A stretch of DNA of 64,000 bases from Rhodocyclus tenuis (GCF_014197755.1 NZ_JACIGE010000010.1:1-64000); one strand, 5' to 3'; positions 16,784 through 26,486 are shown, numbered from the stretch's first letter. Notes: generated by a model from the sequence alone, not told the origin. Numbers and translations are program-made.

Positions 16784-18589
16784 ATGAGTGAATACGTCGC
16801 CCCGCTGCGCGATATGCAGTTCGTGCTCAAGGAACTCGCAGGAATCGATCAGGTGGCGCAATTGCCCGGCTATGAGGACGCGTCGGTCGACCTCATCGAC
16901 GCCGTTCTCGACGAGGCTGCCAAGTTTGCCGGCGGCGTGCTCTCGCCGCTGAACATCCCCGGCGACCGCGAGGGCGCCAAATGGTCGGCCAACGACGGCA
17001 AGCCGGGTGTGACCATGCCGGCCGGCTTCAAGGAAGCCTACAAGCTGTTCGCCGAAAGCGGCTGGACGGGCCTGCAGTCCGATCCCGAGTGGGGCGGTCA
17101 GGGCCTGCCGAAGGTGGTCGGCGCCGCCGTCACCGAAATGTGGAAGTCGGCCAACCACGCCTTCTCGCTGTGCCCGTTGCTCACCGGCGGTGCCGCCGAG
17201 GCGCTGTCGCTGTGTGGTTCCGAAACGCTGCAGCAGACCTATCTGGAAAAGATGGCCGCCGGCGTGTGGACCGGCACGATGAACCTGACCGAGCCGCAGG
17301 CTGGTTCCGACCTGTCGGCGATCCGCTCGCGCGCCGAACCGCAGGCCGACGGCAGCTACAAGATCTTCGGGCAGAAGATCTTCATCACCTACGGCGACCA
17401 CGACATGGCCGAGAACATCGTCCATCTGGTGCTGGCGCGTACGCCGACGGCGCCCGAGGGCGTCAAGGGCATCTCGATGTTCGTCGTGCCGAAGTTCCTG
17501 GTCAATGCCGACGGCAGCCTCGGTGAGCGCAACGACGCCTGGTGCGTGTCGATCGAGCACAAGCTCGGCATCCACGCCAGCCCGACGGCGGTGATGGCCT
17601 TCGGCGACAACGGCGGCGCCATCGGCCATCTGGTCGGCGAAGAGAACCGCGGCCTCGAATACATGTTCATCATGATGAACGCCGCGCGCTTCGGCGTTGG
17701 TCTGGAAGGCGTTGCCGCCTGCGAGCGTGCTTACCAGCGTGCCCGCGACTACGCGCGCGACCGTGTGCAGTGCGTCGAAACCGGCGTGCGTGGCGGGCCG
17801 AAAGTGCCGATCATCCGCCACCCGGACGTTCGCCGCATGCTGATGACGATGCGCGCCTACGCCGAGGCAACGCGCGCGCTGGCCTATGTCGTTGGCGCCG
17901 CACACGACGTCGCGACGCGCCATCCGGACGTGGCGCTACGCCGCCGCAACCAGGCTTTCGTCGATCTGATGATCCCGGTGGTCAAGGGCTGGAGCACCGA
18001 AACCGGCATCCAGGTCGCCTCCATCGGCGTGCAGGTACATGGCGGCATGGGTTTCATCGAGGAAACCGGCGCCGCGCAATATCTGCGCGATGCGCGCATC
18101 TCGGCAATCTACGAAGGCACCACCGGCATCCAGGCGAACGACCTGATCGGCCGCAAGATGGCACGCGAAGGCGGCGCTACGCTGAAGGCGCTGATCGAGG
18201 AAATGCGTGCGCTCGATGCCGATCTGGCGCAGGCCGCAGGCGAGCATTTCGCAGCGATCCACCGCCGTTTTGGCGAGGGCCTCGAAGCGCTGGCGACTGC
18301 CGGCCAATGGATCGTCGATACCTACGGCCCGGATGTGCGCGCCGCGTCGGCAGGAGCGGTTCCCTTCCTGATGCTGGTCGGCATCGTCACCGGTGGCTGG
18401 CAGATGGCGCGTGCGGCGCTGATCGCGCAGGCCAAGATCAAGGCCGGCGAGACCGATCCTTTCTATCAGGACAAGATCATTACCGCGCGCTTCTTTGCCG
18501 ACAACATCCTGGTCCAGGCGCAAGGGCTGGCCGACAGCATCACCGACGGTGCCGCCTCGGTGATGGCGCTGGCGGAAGACCGCTTCTGA
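16784..18589 (+). CDS. Acyl-CoA dehydrogenase, large C-terminal-domain type
   Basis: This 601-residue flavoenzyme oxidises an acyl-CoA to the enoyl-CoA and hands electrons to ETF. It has the usual FAD/substrate motifs MNLTEPQAGSDLSAIRSR and the catalytic-base segment ISAIYEGTTGIQANDLIGRK, plus a C-terminal extension of about 130 residues seen in the DmdC/AcdA-type subfamily. The start has AAGGAGATTGTA upstream. It is followed by an intrinsic terminator. The natural substrate (medium-chain, aromatic or sulfur-containing acyl-CoA) cannot be read from the sequence. Its location after etfBA fits direct electron transfer. Confidence 0.9.
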   Translation: MSEYVAPLRDMQFVLKELAGIDQVAQLPGYEDASVDLIDAVLDEAAKFAGGVLSPLNIPGDREGAKWSANDGKPGVTMPAGFKEAYKLFAESGWTGLQSDPEWGGQGLPKVVGAAVTEMWKSANHAFSLCPLLTGGAAEALSLCGSETLQQTYLEKMAAGVWTGTMNLTEPQAGSDLSAIRSRAEPQADGSYKIFGQKIFITYGDHDMAENIVHLVLARTPTAPEGVKGISMFVVPKFLVNADGSLGERNDAWCVSIEHKLGIHASPTAVMAFGDNGGAIGHLVGEENRGLEYMFIMMNAARFGVGLEGVAACERAYQRARDYARDRVQCVETGVRGGPKVPIIRHPDVRRMLMTMRAYAEATRALAYVVGAAHDVATRHPDVALRRRNQAFVDLMIPVVKGWSTETGIQVASIGVQVHGGMGFIEETGAAQYLRDARISAIYEGTTGIQANDLIGRKMAREGGATLKALIEEMRALDADLAQAAGEHFAAIHRRFGEGLEALATAGQWIVDTYGPDVRAASAGAVPFLMLVGIVTGGWQMARAALIAQAKIKAGETDPFYQDKIITARFFADNILVQAQGLADSITDGAASVMALAEDRF

Positions 18590-18612
18590 TCTTCGCGTCC
18601 TGAGCCGGCAAG

Positions 18613-18641
18613 GGCGGTGCCGCAAGGCACCGCCTTTTTTT
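18613..18641 (+). terminator. Intrinsic terminator after acyl-CoA dehydrogenase
   Basis: A perfect 9-bp GGCGGTGCC stem with a GCAA loop is followed by seven T residues, 23 bases after the stop codon. Confidence 0.9.
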
Positions 18642-18671
18642 CGTCCGCGCTTTGCGTCAGGCGCTGATCCT

Positions 18672-18720
18672 TGCCGCCGCCGCGGCCGCCGCGGCCGCCG
18701 CGGCCGCCGCGGCCGCCGCG
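18672..18720. repeat. GC-only 9-bp tandem repeat
   Basis: About five head-to-tail copies of a GCCGCCGCG unit fill the space between two convergent genes. It lies outside any gene I accept. On the minus strand it could encode Gly-Gly-Arg repeats, but the surrounding frame runs through the terminator at 18613-18641, so I treat it as a noncoding low-complexity tract. Confidence 0.8.
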
Positions 18721-18767
18721 TCGCATCGCGCCGGCTCTCGTTCGCTGGGCGCGCGCTTCCCGCCCGC

Positions 18768-19670
18768 TCAGTGCGCCGGCGCCTTGTCGCCGCGGCTGAG
18801 ATAGGGCAGCAGCTGCACGGCGAGGATGCACGCAAAGATCAGTGCGCAGCCGCCCATCTGCATGCCGTTGAGGCGTTCGCCGAGATAGAGCGCGCCGGCG
18901 ATGGCGGCGAACAGCGTTTCCGAGCTGAGCAGGATCGCCGCGTCGGCGGCTCGCGTGTGGCGCTGGGCGATGACCTGCAGCGTGAAGCCGACACCGACCG
19001 AGAGCAGTCCGCCGTAGAGGATCGCCGGCATTGCGGCGCTGATGCCAGCGAGCGAAATCGGCTCGCTAAGCAGCGCCGCAACGCTGGCGAGCACGCCGCA
19101 GACGACGAACTGCGTGAAGGCGACGAGAATCGGCGTTCCCTTCTTTGCCGCCAGCCGGCCGACCCAGAGCACATGGCCAGCCCAGAAAAAGGCGCTGGCA
19201 ATGACCCAGAAGTCGCCGACCGTCAGCGCCGCGAACTCGCCGCCGCTGAGCAGATAGGTGCCGATCAGACAGCCGAATGCTGCCGGCCAGGTCGAAATGT
19301 GCGGCCGCTGCCCGTGCAGCATCCAGGCGAGCAGCGGCACCAGCGGCACGTAGATGGCGGTGAGGAAGCCGGCGTTGGTTACCGTGGTGGTGAGCATGCC
19401 GACCTGCTGCAGGATGGCGCCGCCAAAGAGCAGGCAGCCGAGTCCGGCCCAGGAGATGAGGTCGCGCCGGTCGATGACGACGCCGCGCGCCGCCAGGCGC
19501 CCGTATTCGCGCAACGCCAGCGGCAGCACGAACAGCGCACCGATGAGAAAGCGGATGCCGGTGTAGGTAAGCGGCCCGACATCCTGCATCCCGAGTTGCT
19601 GGGCGACAAAAGTCGTTCCCCAAATCAGGGCGGCAAGCAGCATCAGGCAATTGGCGAGGGTTCGTGACAT
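18768..19670 (-). CDS. EamA/DMT-family transporter
   Basis: This 300-residue inner-membrane protein has about ten hydrophobic helices arranged as two EamA repeats. The N-terminus LMLLAALIWGTTFVAQQLGM and the repeat-end motif SSETLFAAIAGALYLGERL are typical of drug/metabolite exporters of the RhaT/YdcZ kind. The substrate is unknown. It faces the acyl-CoA dehydrogenase gene tail to tail. Confidence 0.88.
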   Translation of the reverse strand: MSRTLANCLMLLAALIWGTTFVAQQLGMQDVGPLTYTGIRFLIGALFVLPLALREYGRLAARGVVIDRRDLISWAGLGCLLFGGAILQQVGMLTTTVTNAGFLTAIYVPLVPLLAWMLHGQRPHISTWPAAFGCLIGTYLLSGGEFAALTVGDFWVIASAFFWAGHVLWVGRLAAKKGTPILVAFTQFVVCGVLASVAALLSEPISLAGISAAMPAILYGGLLSVGVGFTLQVIAQRHTRAADAAILLSSETLFAAIAGALYLGERLNGMQMGGCALIFACILAVQLLPYLSRGDKAPAH

Positions 19671-19753
19671 TGATCTGCAGATGGAAAGACCGACCGGAGT
19701 CGCTGGTCAGCCGTAAATTCAAGGGAGTGACGCGGCGTCCTGTTCGGACGAGT

Positions 19754-20365
19754 TCAGGGAATGCTGGCCGGCGCGAGGTTGAAGGCGATGCGGATGCCCG
19801 AGATCAGCATCTGCACGGCCATCGCCGTCAGTACCAGACCCATCAGCCTTTCCATCGCCTGCAGCCCGGACTTGCCGAAGATTCGCGACAGCCAGCCGGC
19901 AGCGAGCAGAATCAGCGTACTCGCCAGGATGGCGACGACGATGGCGGCGACCAGCAGCCAGGGTTGCTCGGCTTGCCGCGAAGCGAGCAGGACCGTCGCC
20001 AGCGCCGCCGGTCCGGCGATCATCGGAATTGCCAGCGGCACGATGAAGGGCTCGCCGTTCGCCGCCACGTCGCTGTCGGCGAGCGGTGGGCGCGGAAAAA
20101 CCATTCCCATGGCGATCAGGAACAGGATGATGCCGCCGGAAATTTCCAGCGCCGGGTCGGAGAGGTGCATCAGCTTGAGCAGCGCGTCGCCGACAAAGAC
20201 GAAAACGATCAGCACGACACCGGCCACCGCGCATTCGCGCAGCACGATGTGCCGCCGCCGCGCAGGCGGCAGGTCTTTCAGCAGCGACAGGAACACCGGC
20301 ACGTTGCCGAGCGGGTCGAGCAGCAGCAGAAGAAGGAAGACGGATGAGAGGAAATCGTGGCCCAT
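19754..20365 (-). CDS. MarC-family integral membrane protein
   Basis: This 203-residue protein has six predicted membrane helices. The opening FLLLLLLDPLGNVPVFLSLL and the motif IPLAIPMIAGPAALATVLL define the MarC/YhgN (UPF0056) family, whose function is not established; the old link with multiple antibiotic resistance is not supported. It lies between the EamA gene and the porin gene, all on the minus strand, separated by a terminator-like element. Confidence 0.9.
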   Translation of the reverse strand: MGHDFLSSVFLLLLLLDPLGNVPVFLSLLKDLPPARRRHIVLRECAVAGVVLIVFVFVGDALLKLMHLSDPALEISGGIILFLIAMGMVFPRPPLADSDVAANGEPFIVPLAIPMIAGPAALATVLLASRQAEQPWLLVAAIVVAILASTLILLAAGWLSRIFGKSGLQAMERLMGLVLTAMAVQMLISGIRIAFNLAPASIP

Positions 20366-20390
20366 GTGCTTCTCCCCGGGCGGGCAAGCG

Positions 20391-20424
20391 CCCGAAGAAA
20401 GAAACCGCCCCGGAGGGGGCGGTT
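20391..20424 (-). terminator. Terminator downstream of the porin gene
   Basis: On the minus strand a perfect 9-bp AACCGCCCC stem with a 4-base loop is followed by TTTCTTTCTT. It sits between the porin stop (20499) and the MarC start. Confidence 0.7.
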
Positions 20425-20462
20425 CGGTCTGACGGAAACAGCGAAAGCTGCTTCGTCGTTTT

Positions 20463-20490
20463 CCGGCAGCGGCCGAAAGACCGCTGCCGG
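20463..20490. repeat. Perfect 10-bp hairpin just after the porin stop
   Basis: CCGGCAGCGG is paired with CCGCTGCCGG across an 8-base loop, starting 9 bases beyond the porin stop. No T-run follows; with the adjacent terminator it may act as a 3' stabiliser. Confidence 0.6.
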
Positions 20491-20498
20491 CGGGTGCA

Positions 20499-21917
20499 TC
20501 AGTTGAGATTGTAGCGGGCGAGGAAGTTCACGCGCGACATGTTGCCCTGGTCACCAAAGACCGTTTCACGCTTGCCGTAAATGTACTCCAGGCCGAGTTC
20601 CATGGGTTTGGCCGGGCTGTAGAAGCCGCCGACGTGCAACTGGCTGATGCGACGGTTGGCTGCGTACTGCTCATCTCCCAGCGATTCGCGGGCGATGGTC
20701 GTGTAGCCGTTCTCGTAGCTCTTCTGCGTACCGTAGACGAAATTGAAGCGCCACTGGTCATTGGCCTTGTGCTGGTAGCCGAGGACGAGACCGACAGCCT
20801 TTTCCAGCTCGATGGTGTTGTTGTACTTGTTGTAAGCAGCGCCTTCGATGTAGTTGAAGTAACGGCCGATGCCCTTGCCGCCAGTGACAATCCAGCTGAT
20901 CGTGTCGTCACCGACAGCCTTGATCGTACCGCTGGCCGCGAGGCCGAAGCCACGGCGGGAAATATCGACTGGGTCTGCCACTGTTGCAACAGTTCCATCA
21001 ATACGGTGTTCATGCGAGACGCCACGCAGACTGACCGTCCCCCAGTTGTAGGCCTTGTCCCAACGCCCGATAAGGTCAGGAGACTTGGAGAAGCCAGCGG
21101 TCGTCGCCGAACCTGCTGGATCGATCACGTAGGAGACGGAGTTTTCTACGGCTGCCGTGAAGTTGCCGTATGTCGGTGTCGTGTGCGTGTAGCGGATCAT
21201 CGGCTGGCGAATGAAGGTCGAGCCAATCGGGCCGTTGAAGTCGACGGTTTCCGGCGTGCTGTCGATATCCATGAACGTCGACCAGGTCTGGCCGAACAAC
21301 CACGGGCCGACTTGCAGATAGGCGTGGCGCAGGCGGAAGCCGTAGCTGTTGGTCGCTTGTTGCGTATAAATGTTGTCAAGCGATCCGGTCACGGCCGAAT
21401 TGCCGGTGCGCGGGTCGTTATTGAAGTCACCTTCAACCTTGAACATCGCCATTCCGTATTGCGTCGGTGTTGCACCTTCGATGCCGATGCGGCTGGTACG
21501 CCCGTGCAGATAGGTCTGTCCTTTCCGGTTGGCGAGATCGGAACCATTCAAGGGGATATAGGGGGCAAAGGTCGAATAGTCGGTAGCGCTGTTGTCGCCC
21601 TTGGATTCACGCACCATGTTCAGTTCGGCGATGCCATACACGCGCACCGACGTATCCGACCCCGGAACACGGAACGAATTCGGGATGTCGCCGGCGACGA
21701 CGGCTTCCTTGCCTTGCGCGGTGACCTGATCGCGCAGGTCGGCGACTTCCTGGGTCGTTGCGGCCGACTTCTTCATCGCTTCGACCTGCTCCTGCAGCAG
21801 CTTCAGCTGCTTTTCGAGTTGTGCGATGCGGTCGGCGTCACCGGCGGCGTGCGCGGGCAACGCGCCGGCACAGAGGCCGGCGGCGGCAAGCGCGAGGACG
21901 ATTTTCTTGTGCTTCAT
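20499..21917 (-). CDS. DcaP-like trimeric outer-membrane porin
   Basis: This 472-residue protein has a signal peptide (KKIVLALAAAGLCAGALPAHA), a short coiled-coil segment (about residues 26-65, IAQLEKQLKLLQEQVEAM) and a long beta-barrel with alternating aromatic strands ending in NFLARYNLN. An N-terminal coiled coil followed by a porin barrel is the mark of DcaP-type channels, which pass dicarboxylates and other anions. It lies 72 bases after the ABC-transporter ATPase gene on the same strand, so uptake across the two membranes may be coordinated. The start is supported by AAGGAGAAGCC upstream. Confidence 0.85.
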   Translation of the reverse strand: MKHKKIVLALAAAGLCAGALPAHAAGDADRIAQLEKQLKLLQEQVEAMKKSAATTQEVADLRDQVTAQGKEAVVAGDIPNSFRVPGSDTSVRVYGIAELNMVRESKGDNSATDYSTFAPYIPLNGSDLANRKGQTYLHGRTSRIGIEGATPTQYGMAMFKVEGDFNNDPRTGNSAVTGSLDNIYTQQATNSYGFRLRHAYLQVGPWLFGQTWSTFMDIDSTPETVDFNGPIGSTFIRQPMIRYTHTTPTYGNFTAAVENSVSYVIDPAGSATTAGFSKSPDLIGRWDKAYNWGTVSLRGVSHEHRIDGTVATVADPVDISRRGFGLAASGTIKAVGDDTISWIVTGGKGIGRYFNYIEGAAYNKYNNTIELEKAVGLVLGYQHKANDQWRFNFVYGTQKSYENGYTTIARESLGDEQYAANRRISQLHVGGFYSPAKPMELGLEYIYGKRETVFGDQGNMSRVNFLARYNLN

Positions 21918-21989
21918 GGCTTCTCCTTGGTTCTGAAAAAGGGAGGGGAAAATGATTGGGTATTGCTGTCGGACAGGTGCAAACGCTGT

Positions 21990-22751
21990 TCAGAAGCCGT
22001 GCTTGACCTGCGACAGGAAAGCCTTGGTGCGCTCGTGGGCCGGTTGCGTGAACAGCTGTTCGGGCGTGCAGTCCTCGAGGATCGCACCGCGGTCGAAGAA
22101 AATGATGCGGTCGGCGACTTCGCGCGCGAAGCCCATTTCGTGCGTCACCACGAGCATGGTGATGCCGGTGTAGGCAAGTTCGCGCATGACGGCGAGCACT
22201 TCGTTGACCATTTCCGGGTCGAGCGCCGAGGTCGGCTCATCGAACAGAAGCACCTTCGGGTCCATCGCCAGCGCACGCGCGATGGCGACGCGCTGCTGTT
22301 GCCCGCCGGAAAGCTGGATCGGGTATTTGTTGGCCTGATCGGCCAGGCCGACGCGTTCCAGCAGCGCCAGCGCCTTGGCTTCGGCTTCCGCTTTCGGCGT
22401 CTTGCGTACGCGCATCGGTGCCAGCGCGACATTGCGCAGGATGGAAAGGTGTGCGAACAGGTTGAAGCTCTGGAAAACCATGCCAACCTCGCGCCGGATG
22501 GCGTCAAGGTTTTTCAGGTCATCGTTGAGTTCGATCCCGTCAACGAGGATGCTGCCCGAGTCATGCGCTTCCAGCCGGTTCAGCGTGCGCAGGAAGGTCG
22601 ATTTGCCTGAGCCCGAAGGTCCGATGATGGCCGTCACCTGGCCTTCATAGAAGGTGGCGTTGACGCCCTTCAGCGCTTCAAAACTGCCGAAACGCTTGCA
22701 CACTTCACGCGCTTCGATGATCGGCTTCAGGCCACTTTGCAGAGATTCCAT
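21990..22751 (-). CDS. Polar amino-acid ABC transporter ATPase
   Basis: This 253-residue ATPase is of the GlnQ/ArtP type. Walker [14 protein letters not shown], signature [15 protein letters not shown] and Walker [16 protein letters not shown] are intact. Its ATG overlaps the permease stop (TGATG). It energises uptake by the permease and binding protein encoded upstream. Confidence 0.93.
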   Translation of the reverse strand: MESLQSGLKPIIEAREVCKRFGSFEALKGVNATFYEGQVTAIIGPSGSGKSTFLRTLNRLEAHDSGSILVDGIELNDDLKNLDAIRREVGMVFQSFNLFAHLSILRNVALAPMRVRKTPKAEAEAKALALLERVGLADQANKYPIQLSGGQQQRVAIARALAMDPKVLLFDEPTSALDPEMVNEVLAVMRELAYTGITMLVVTHEMGFAREVADRIIFFDRGAILEDCTPEQLFTQPAHERTKAFLSQVKHGF

Positions 22752-23521
22752 CAGTTGTTCTCCTGACGTTTTCTGCCGACATCCAGCTGCGTTTCCAGTG
22801 CGGCGGTCAGGGTGGTGAAGGCGGTAGTGAGGATCAGGTAGATCGAGGCGATGGTCAGGAAGACCGGAATCGGCTGATAGCTTTCGGCCTGCACGCGGTA
22901 ACCGACCATGGTCAGCTCGACGACGCTGATCGCGTAGGCCAGCGACGAATCCTTGACCAGCGAGGCGAGGTTGTTGGCCAGCGCCGGCAACGCGACGCGC
23001 ATGCTTTGCGGCAGCACGATGTCGAGGAAGGTCTGCAGCGGCGACAGCCCGAGCGCGCGCGCCGCTTCAACCTGTCCTTGCGGTACGGCAAGGATGCCGG
23101 CGCGCACGCACTCGGTGTTGTAGGCGCCGACGTTGAGCGCCAGCGCAATCGCCGCGCAGGCGAAGTCGGAGATCTGCAGCGAGTCGGGCAGGATCTGCGG
23201 CACCGCCAGCCAGACGAAGAGGATCTGCAGCAGCAGCGGCGTGCCACGGATCAGCCAGACGTAGAAGCTGCAGAGCCAGCGCAGCGGTAGAAAGGACGAC
23301 AGCTTGCCCAGCCCGGCAATGAAGCCGAGCAGAACGCCGGCAGAGCCGGAAATCAGCGTCAGCCACACCGTCACGCGCGCGCCTTCGGCGAACTGCTTGG
23401 CCGCCGGCCCGATCGGGTCGGGCGCGGCGGCGAGCGGAATTGCCATTCCCCAGAGAAAAAACAAGAGGCCGATCATGGCCCCGAACATCACCCAGCCGGG
23501 GTTTTGCCTGCTCCACTTCAT
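22751..23521 (-). CDS. Polar amino-acid ABC transporter permease
   Basis: This 256-residue inner-membrane protein has about five helices and the EAA loop [21 protein letters not shown] typical of the HisM/GlnP family. A single permease gene is present, so the channel is probably a homodimer. It starts 18 bases after the binding-protein stop. Confidence 0.92.
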   Translation of the reverse strand: MKWSRQNPGWVMFGAMIGLLFFLWGMAIPLAAAPDPIGPAAKQFAEGARVTVWLTLISGSAGVLLGFIAGLGKLSSFLPLRWLCSFYVWLIRGTPLLLQILFVWLAVPQILPDSLQISDFACAAIALALNVGAYNTECVRAGILAVPQGQVEAARALGLSPLQTFLDIVLPQSMRVALPALANNLASLVKDSSLAYAISVVELTMVGYRVQAESYQPIPVFLTIASIYLILTTAFTTLTAALETQLDVGRKRQENN

Positions 23522-23539
23522 GCCAGCATTTCCACCCGC

Positions 23540-24310
23540 TTAACGACAGGACGCATCGGTCTTGAAGTACTTCTGCGACAGCGTGGCGTAGGTGCCGTCC
23601 TTCATCACTTCGGCGAGGCCGTGGTTGAGCTGGTCCATCAGTTCCTTGTTGTTCTTGCGCAGGATCATCGACACGCGTTCGATGAAGACCTGTTCGCCGG
23701 CAACGATTCCGGCATCGGGGTTCTTGTCGAGCGTGCCCTTGATCACCCACTTGTCGGAGATCCAGGCGTCGATCTTCTTCGCCTTGAGCGCCGAGAAGAC
23801 TTCCGGGTCGGCCTTGTAGGTCTTGATTTCGCCGATGCCGGGGATCTTCTTGGCGTTGTCGGAGTAGCTCGTCGCCAGCTGCACGCCGACAGTCTTGCCG
23901 GTCAACGCGGCAACGGTCAGCGGACCATCCTTGTGCGCGGCGATCTGGCCGCCGGTACAGTAATGCGGATTGGCGAAGTCGACCGACTTGGCGCGTTCGG
24001 GCGTGTAACCGTGCGAAGCGATGGCGAAGTCGAAACGATCCTGACGGATCGAGGCGAGCTGGGCATCGAAGGAAACGACGCGCCATTCAAGCTTGAGACC
24101 GAGCTTTTTGGCGACGGCCTCGGCGACTTCCACTTCGAAGCCGGTGAGCTTCGGGCCTTCGAAATAGTTGAAGGGGTAGAAGGCTCCTTCGGTGGCGGCG
24201 ATGATCGTTCCCGAATCCTTGATCACGCTCCAGTCGCGGGCAACGGCACTGCCGCTGCCGAGCATTGCAAGACAGGCCGCAGCCCCCAGCCATTTGGCGA
24301 CAACTCGCAT
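23540..24310 (-). CDS. Periplasmic amino-acid-binding protein (SBP family 3)
   Basis: This 256-residue protein has a signal peptide (residues 1-24) and the solute-binding family 3 features GAFYPFNYFEGPKLTGFEVEV and FDFAIASHGYTPERAKSVDF. It is the first gene of the ABC operon. The ligand-pocket Arg of classical amino-acid binders is not obvious in the GYTPERAK segment, so the ligand may be an unusual polar or anionic compound. That would fit the DcaP-like porin downstream. Confidence 0.9.
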   Translation of the reverse strand: MRVVAKWLGAAACLAMLGSGSAVARDWSVIKDSGTIIAATEGAFYPFNYFEGPKLTGFEVEVAEAVAKKLGLKLEWRVVSFDAQLASIRQDRFDFAIASHGYTPERAKSVDFANPHYCTGGQIAAHKDGPLTVAALTGKTVGVQLATSYSDNAKKIPGIGEIKTYKADPEVFSALKAKKIDAWISDKWVIKGTLDKNPDAGIVAGEQVFIERVSMILRKNNKELMDQLNHGLAEVMKDGTYATLSQKYFKTDASCR

Positions 24311-24780
24311 AAATCCTCCGATGTTGAAGTTACGTGCAAAATCGATCTTCCCGTCCCGGAGTGCCGGGAGCGTGTCGATCGCGTCGAAACCTTGCTGTTG
24401 AAAAAGTATCGCTGTCGGCGTGGCTCCAGGCCGGAGCCATGTAACAGACTTTGCCGGATCGCCCTGAAAAGCGCGCCCGTAGCAAACGCGGATGACAATT
24501 TAGCGAAAAATCGTAAGCGTCGGTAACATTACTTGGCAAGAAATGGCCACTTCCAGCGTGCACCGCGGCATGTCGGCAACACTCGGCGAGACCTGTTTCC
24601 GGTACTGTCGGCGATTTATCCGCATGGCATTAATCAGCGGCTTTCAGGACGTTGCCATTTTTTAGCGCCACGGCAAGGCAGCGGATCGGAGAAGGCGACA
24701 GGGCTTTTTTCATTTCCACGAAAAACCCGGACACCGCCTCGGCTAAAATGCGCGTCAGGAATGATGATAGGGAGAAGGCG
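24311..24780. other. Divergent promoter region, no gene
   Basis: This 470-base region separates the minus-strand ABC operon from the plus-strand HDOD gene. It is AT-richer than its flanks. A TAAAAT box near 24751 could be a -10 element for the HDOD gene. I see no RNA gene. Confidence 0.4.
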
Positions 24781-25638
24781 ATGGAAGATGCGGTGCGGCG
24801 CGCGGCAGCGGCCCTGGCAGCCGAGTTTGATCAGAACGGTGATATCGATCCGGTATTTCCGACCAGCATCGATGCTGGTCGACGCGTCCTGCACGCACTT
24901 GATAATCCCGACGTGGCTTTTGAGGAGTTGACGCGGATCGTCATCTCCGAACCGCTGCTCTCTGCGAAGCTCATCCGTCTGGCCAATTCCGTGGCACTCG
25001 GCGCGCCTGGAGCGCGTGTCAGCGATGTCAAACATGCGGTCATGCGCGTCGGTATCGACGGCGTACGACCGCTGGCCATGGCGCTGATTGTCGACCAGTT
25101 GCGGCAAGCGCCGCCCGCCGGCGCCTGTCGCCAGCTGGCTGATGCCTTGTGGGAACGCAGTATGCACGTGGCGGCGCTCGCTTACGTGCTGGCACGCAAG
25201 ATGACCCGGCTCAACGCCGACGAAGCGATGTTCGCCGGCGTGATTCACGACCTCGCGCGTTTTTACCTGCTGGCACGAGCCGGCGATTACCCCGAACTCG
25301 TTGCCGATCCGGCGACGCTGGCGGCGGTCATCAACGATCTGCGCGAGCCGGTGGGCGAACGGCTGCTTGATCAGCTCGGCTTGTCCGAGTCCTTGCGCGA
25401 CGCAGTCCTCGCTGCGCGCAGCTACGGTGGCAGCATGCCGCCCGAGACCCTGCCGGACCTGCTCTTTGTCGCCGGCGCGCTGTCCTTGCGTCCCGACCCG
25501 ATCGACGCGCTTGACACGCGGGTTCTCGCGCTGGCCAACAGCGCCGTCACGCTCGGCCTTGACCAGCGCACGGTGCAGGAAATGATCGCTGCCTCCGGCG
25601 ACGAGATCTACTCGATCGTTCTCGCGCTCGAAACCTGA
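24781..25638 (+). CDS. HDOD-domain signalling protein
   Basis: This 285-residue protein matches the HDOD output domain, a degenerate HD phosphohydrolase fold used in bacterial signalling. Typical pieces are the ISEPLLSAKLIRLANS stretch and the AVMRVGIDGVRPLAMAL helix, then FAGVIHDLARFYLL in place of an active HD site. There is no receiver or GGDEF domain attached. The ATG at 24781 is preceded by GGGAGAAGGCG, which decides this start over an upstream one. It converges with the following outer-membrane gene. Targets unknown. Confidence 0.85.
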   Translation: MEDAVRRAAAALAAEFDQNGDIDPVFPTSIDAGRRVLHALDNPDVAFEELTRIVISEPLLSAKLIRLANSVALGAPGARVSDVKHAVMRVGIDGVRPLAMALIVDQLRQAPPAGACRQLADALWERSMHVAALAYVLARKMTRLNADEAMFAGVIHDLARFYLLARAGDYPELVADPATLAAVINDLREPVGERLLDQLGLSESLRDAVLAARSYGGSMPPETLPDLLFVAGALSLRPDPIDALDTRVLALANSAVTLGLDQRTVQEMIAASGDEIYSIVLALET

Positions 25639-25644
25639 GCCGGC

Positions 25645-26379
25645 TCAGAACATCTGCGCAGGCGTCAGGCGCAGACCGAGCGAGAACCAGCGGCCGCCGG
25701 GGCCGCTGTCGTTTTGTCCGCCCAGCGTCGCGTCAATCTGGACGCGATCAGGAACGATGAATACGCGCACGCCGGTTTGCCAGAAGGCTTGCGCGCGGTT
25801 GTCGCCGAAAACTTCAGCGATCGCCGACACGCGCTGTCCGAAAGCATATTCACCGCCGATTCCCCAGGTCAGTTTGTCTTGTCGACTGTTGTGTTCGCGC
25901 AGCCAGCCGAGGTTGCCATGGATGAGTGTGCGCCCGTCAGCGAAAGCGAGCGTCAGCGGCACATAGGCATAGGTATTGCCGAAAAGGTTGGGTCCGGGGT
26001 TGACGGTCGGATGCATGACGCGGCCAGCCGCGAATCCGAGGCCGAAACCGTCGGCTTCCAGCGTGCGCAACAGCGTCTTGGCCTGCAGCAGATAATCCTG
26101 CGTCGCCGCCTCGCCATCGCCACGTGCGCGCCCGCCGCCAGCGGTTATTTCCAGATTGCCACCCGGATTGCAGGCCGGTAGCGCCCACGCTTCGCGGCTT
26201 TGCGGATAGACGCGCAGCCAGCTTTCGAGTTGGCAGCTGCCGGCCGTGGTCAGTCGTGCGTCGTCGGTAACGAAGGGGCGTGCGGCAAACGCCGGCAGTG
26301 TTGCCGGCAGCAGGATTGCGGCGATCGACAACTGCAGGGCGGCGTTGGCCAGCGGCCGGTGGCGGAAGAGGTATTGCAT
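25645..26379 (-). CDS. Secreted protein, probable outer-membrane beta-barrel
   Basis: This 244-residue protein has a signal sequence (LQLSIAAILLPATLPAFAA) followed by a mature part starting ARPFVTDDARL and strand-like segments ending RWFSLGLRLTPAQMF, with a terminal Phe as in outer-membrane barrels. Related proteins appear near metal or stress genes, but I cannot assign a role. The ATG at 26379 was chosen because the hydrophobic segment then sits at the N-terminus. Confidence 0.7.
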   Translation of the reverse strand: MQYLFRHRPLANAALQLSIAAILLPATLPAFAARPFVTDDARLTTAGSCQLESWLRVYPQSREAWALPACNPGGNLEITAGGGRARGDGEAATQDYLLQAKTLLRTLEADGFGLGFAAGRVMHPTVNPGPNLFGNTYAYVPLTLAFADGRTLIHGNLGWLREHNSRQDKLTWGIGGEYAFGQRVSAIAEVFGDNRAQAFWQTGVRVFIVPDRVQIDATLGGQNDSGPGGRWFSLGLRLTPAQMF

Positions 26380-26486
26380 ATCCGGAAGCGTGTTTGAAGG
26401 CAGATATCTGCCGTTTGCTGATCGCCGCAAAAGAGGGCGCCGTCGTGCGGGAGGGCGCATTATCCGGCAAGCCTGTTGCGACAGGA

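Noticed and set aside
18466-18831. Gly-Arg-rich minus-strand frame covering the GC repeat
   Set aside because: It runs through a strong terminator and into a neighbouring gene in antisense; likely spurious.
20634-22610. Long plus-strand frame of 658 codons
   Set aside because: It is the shadow of the porin and ABC ATPase genes, which have clear motifs.
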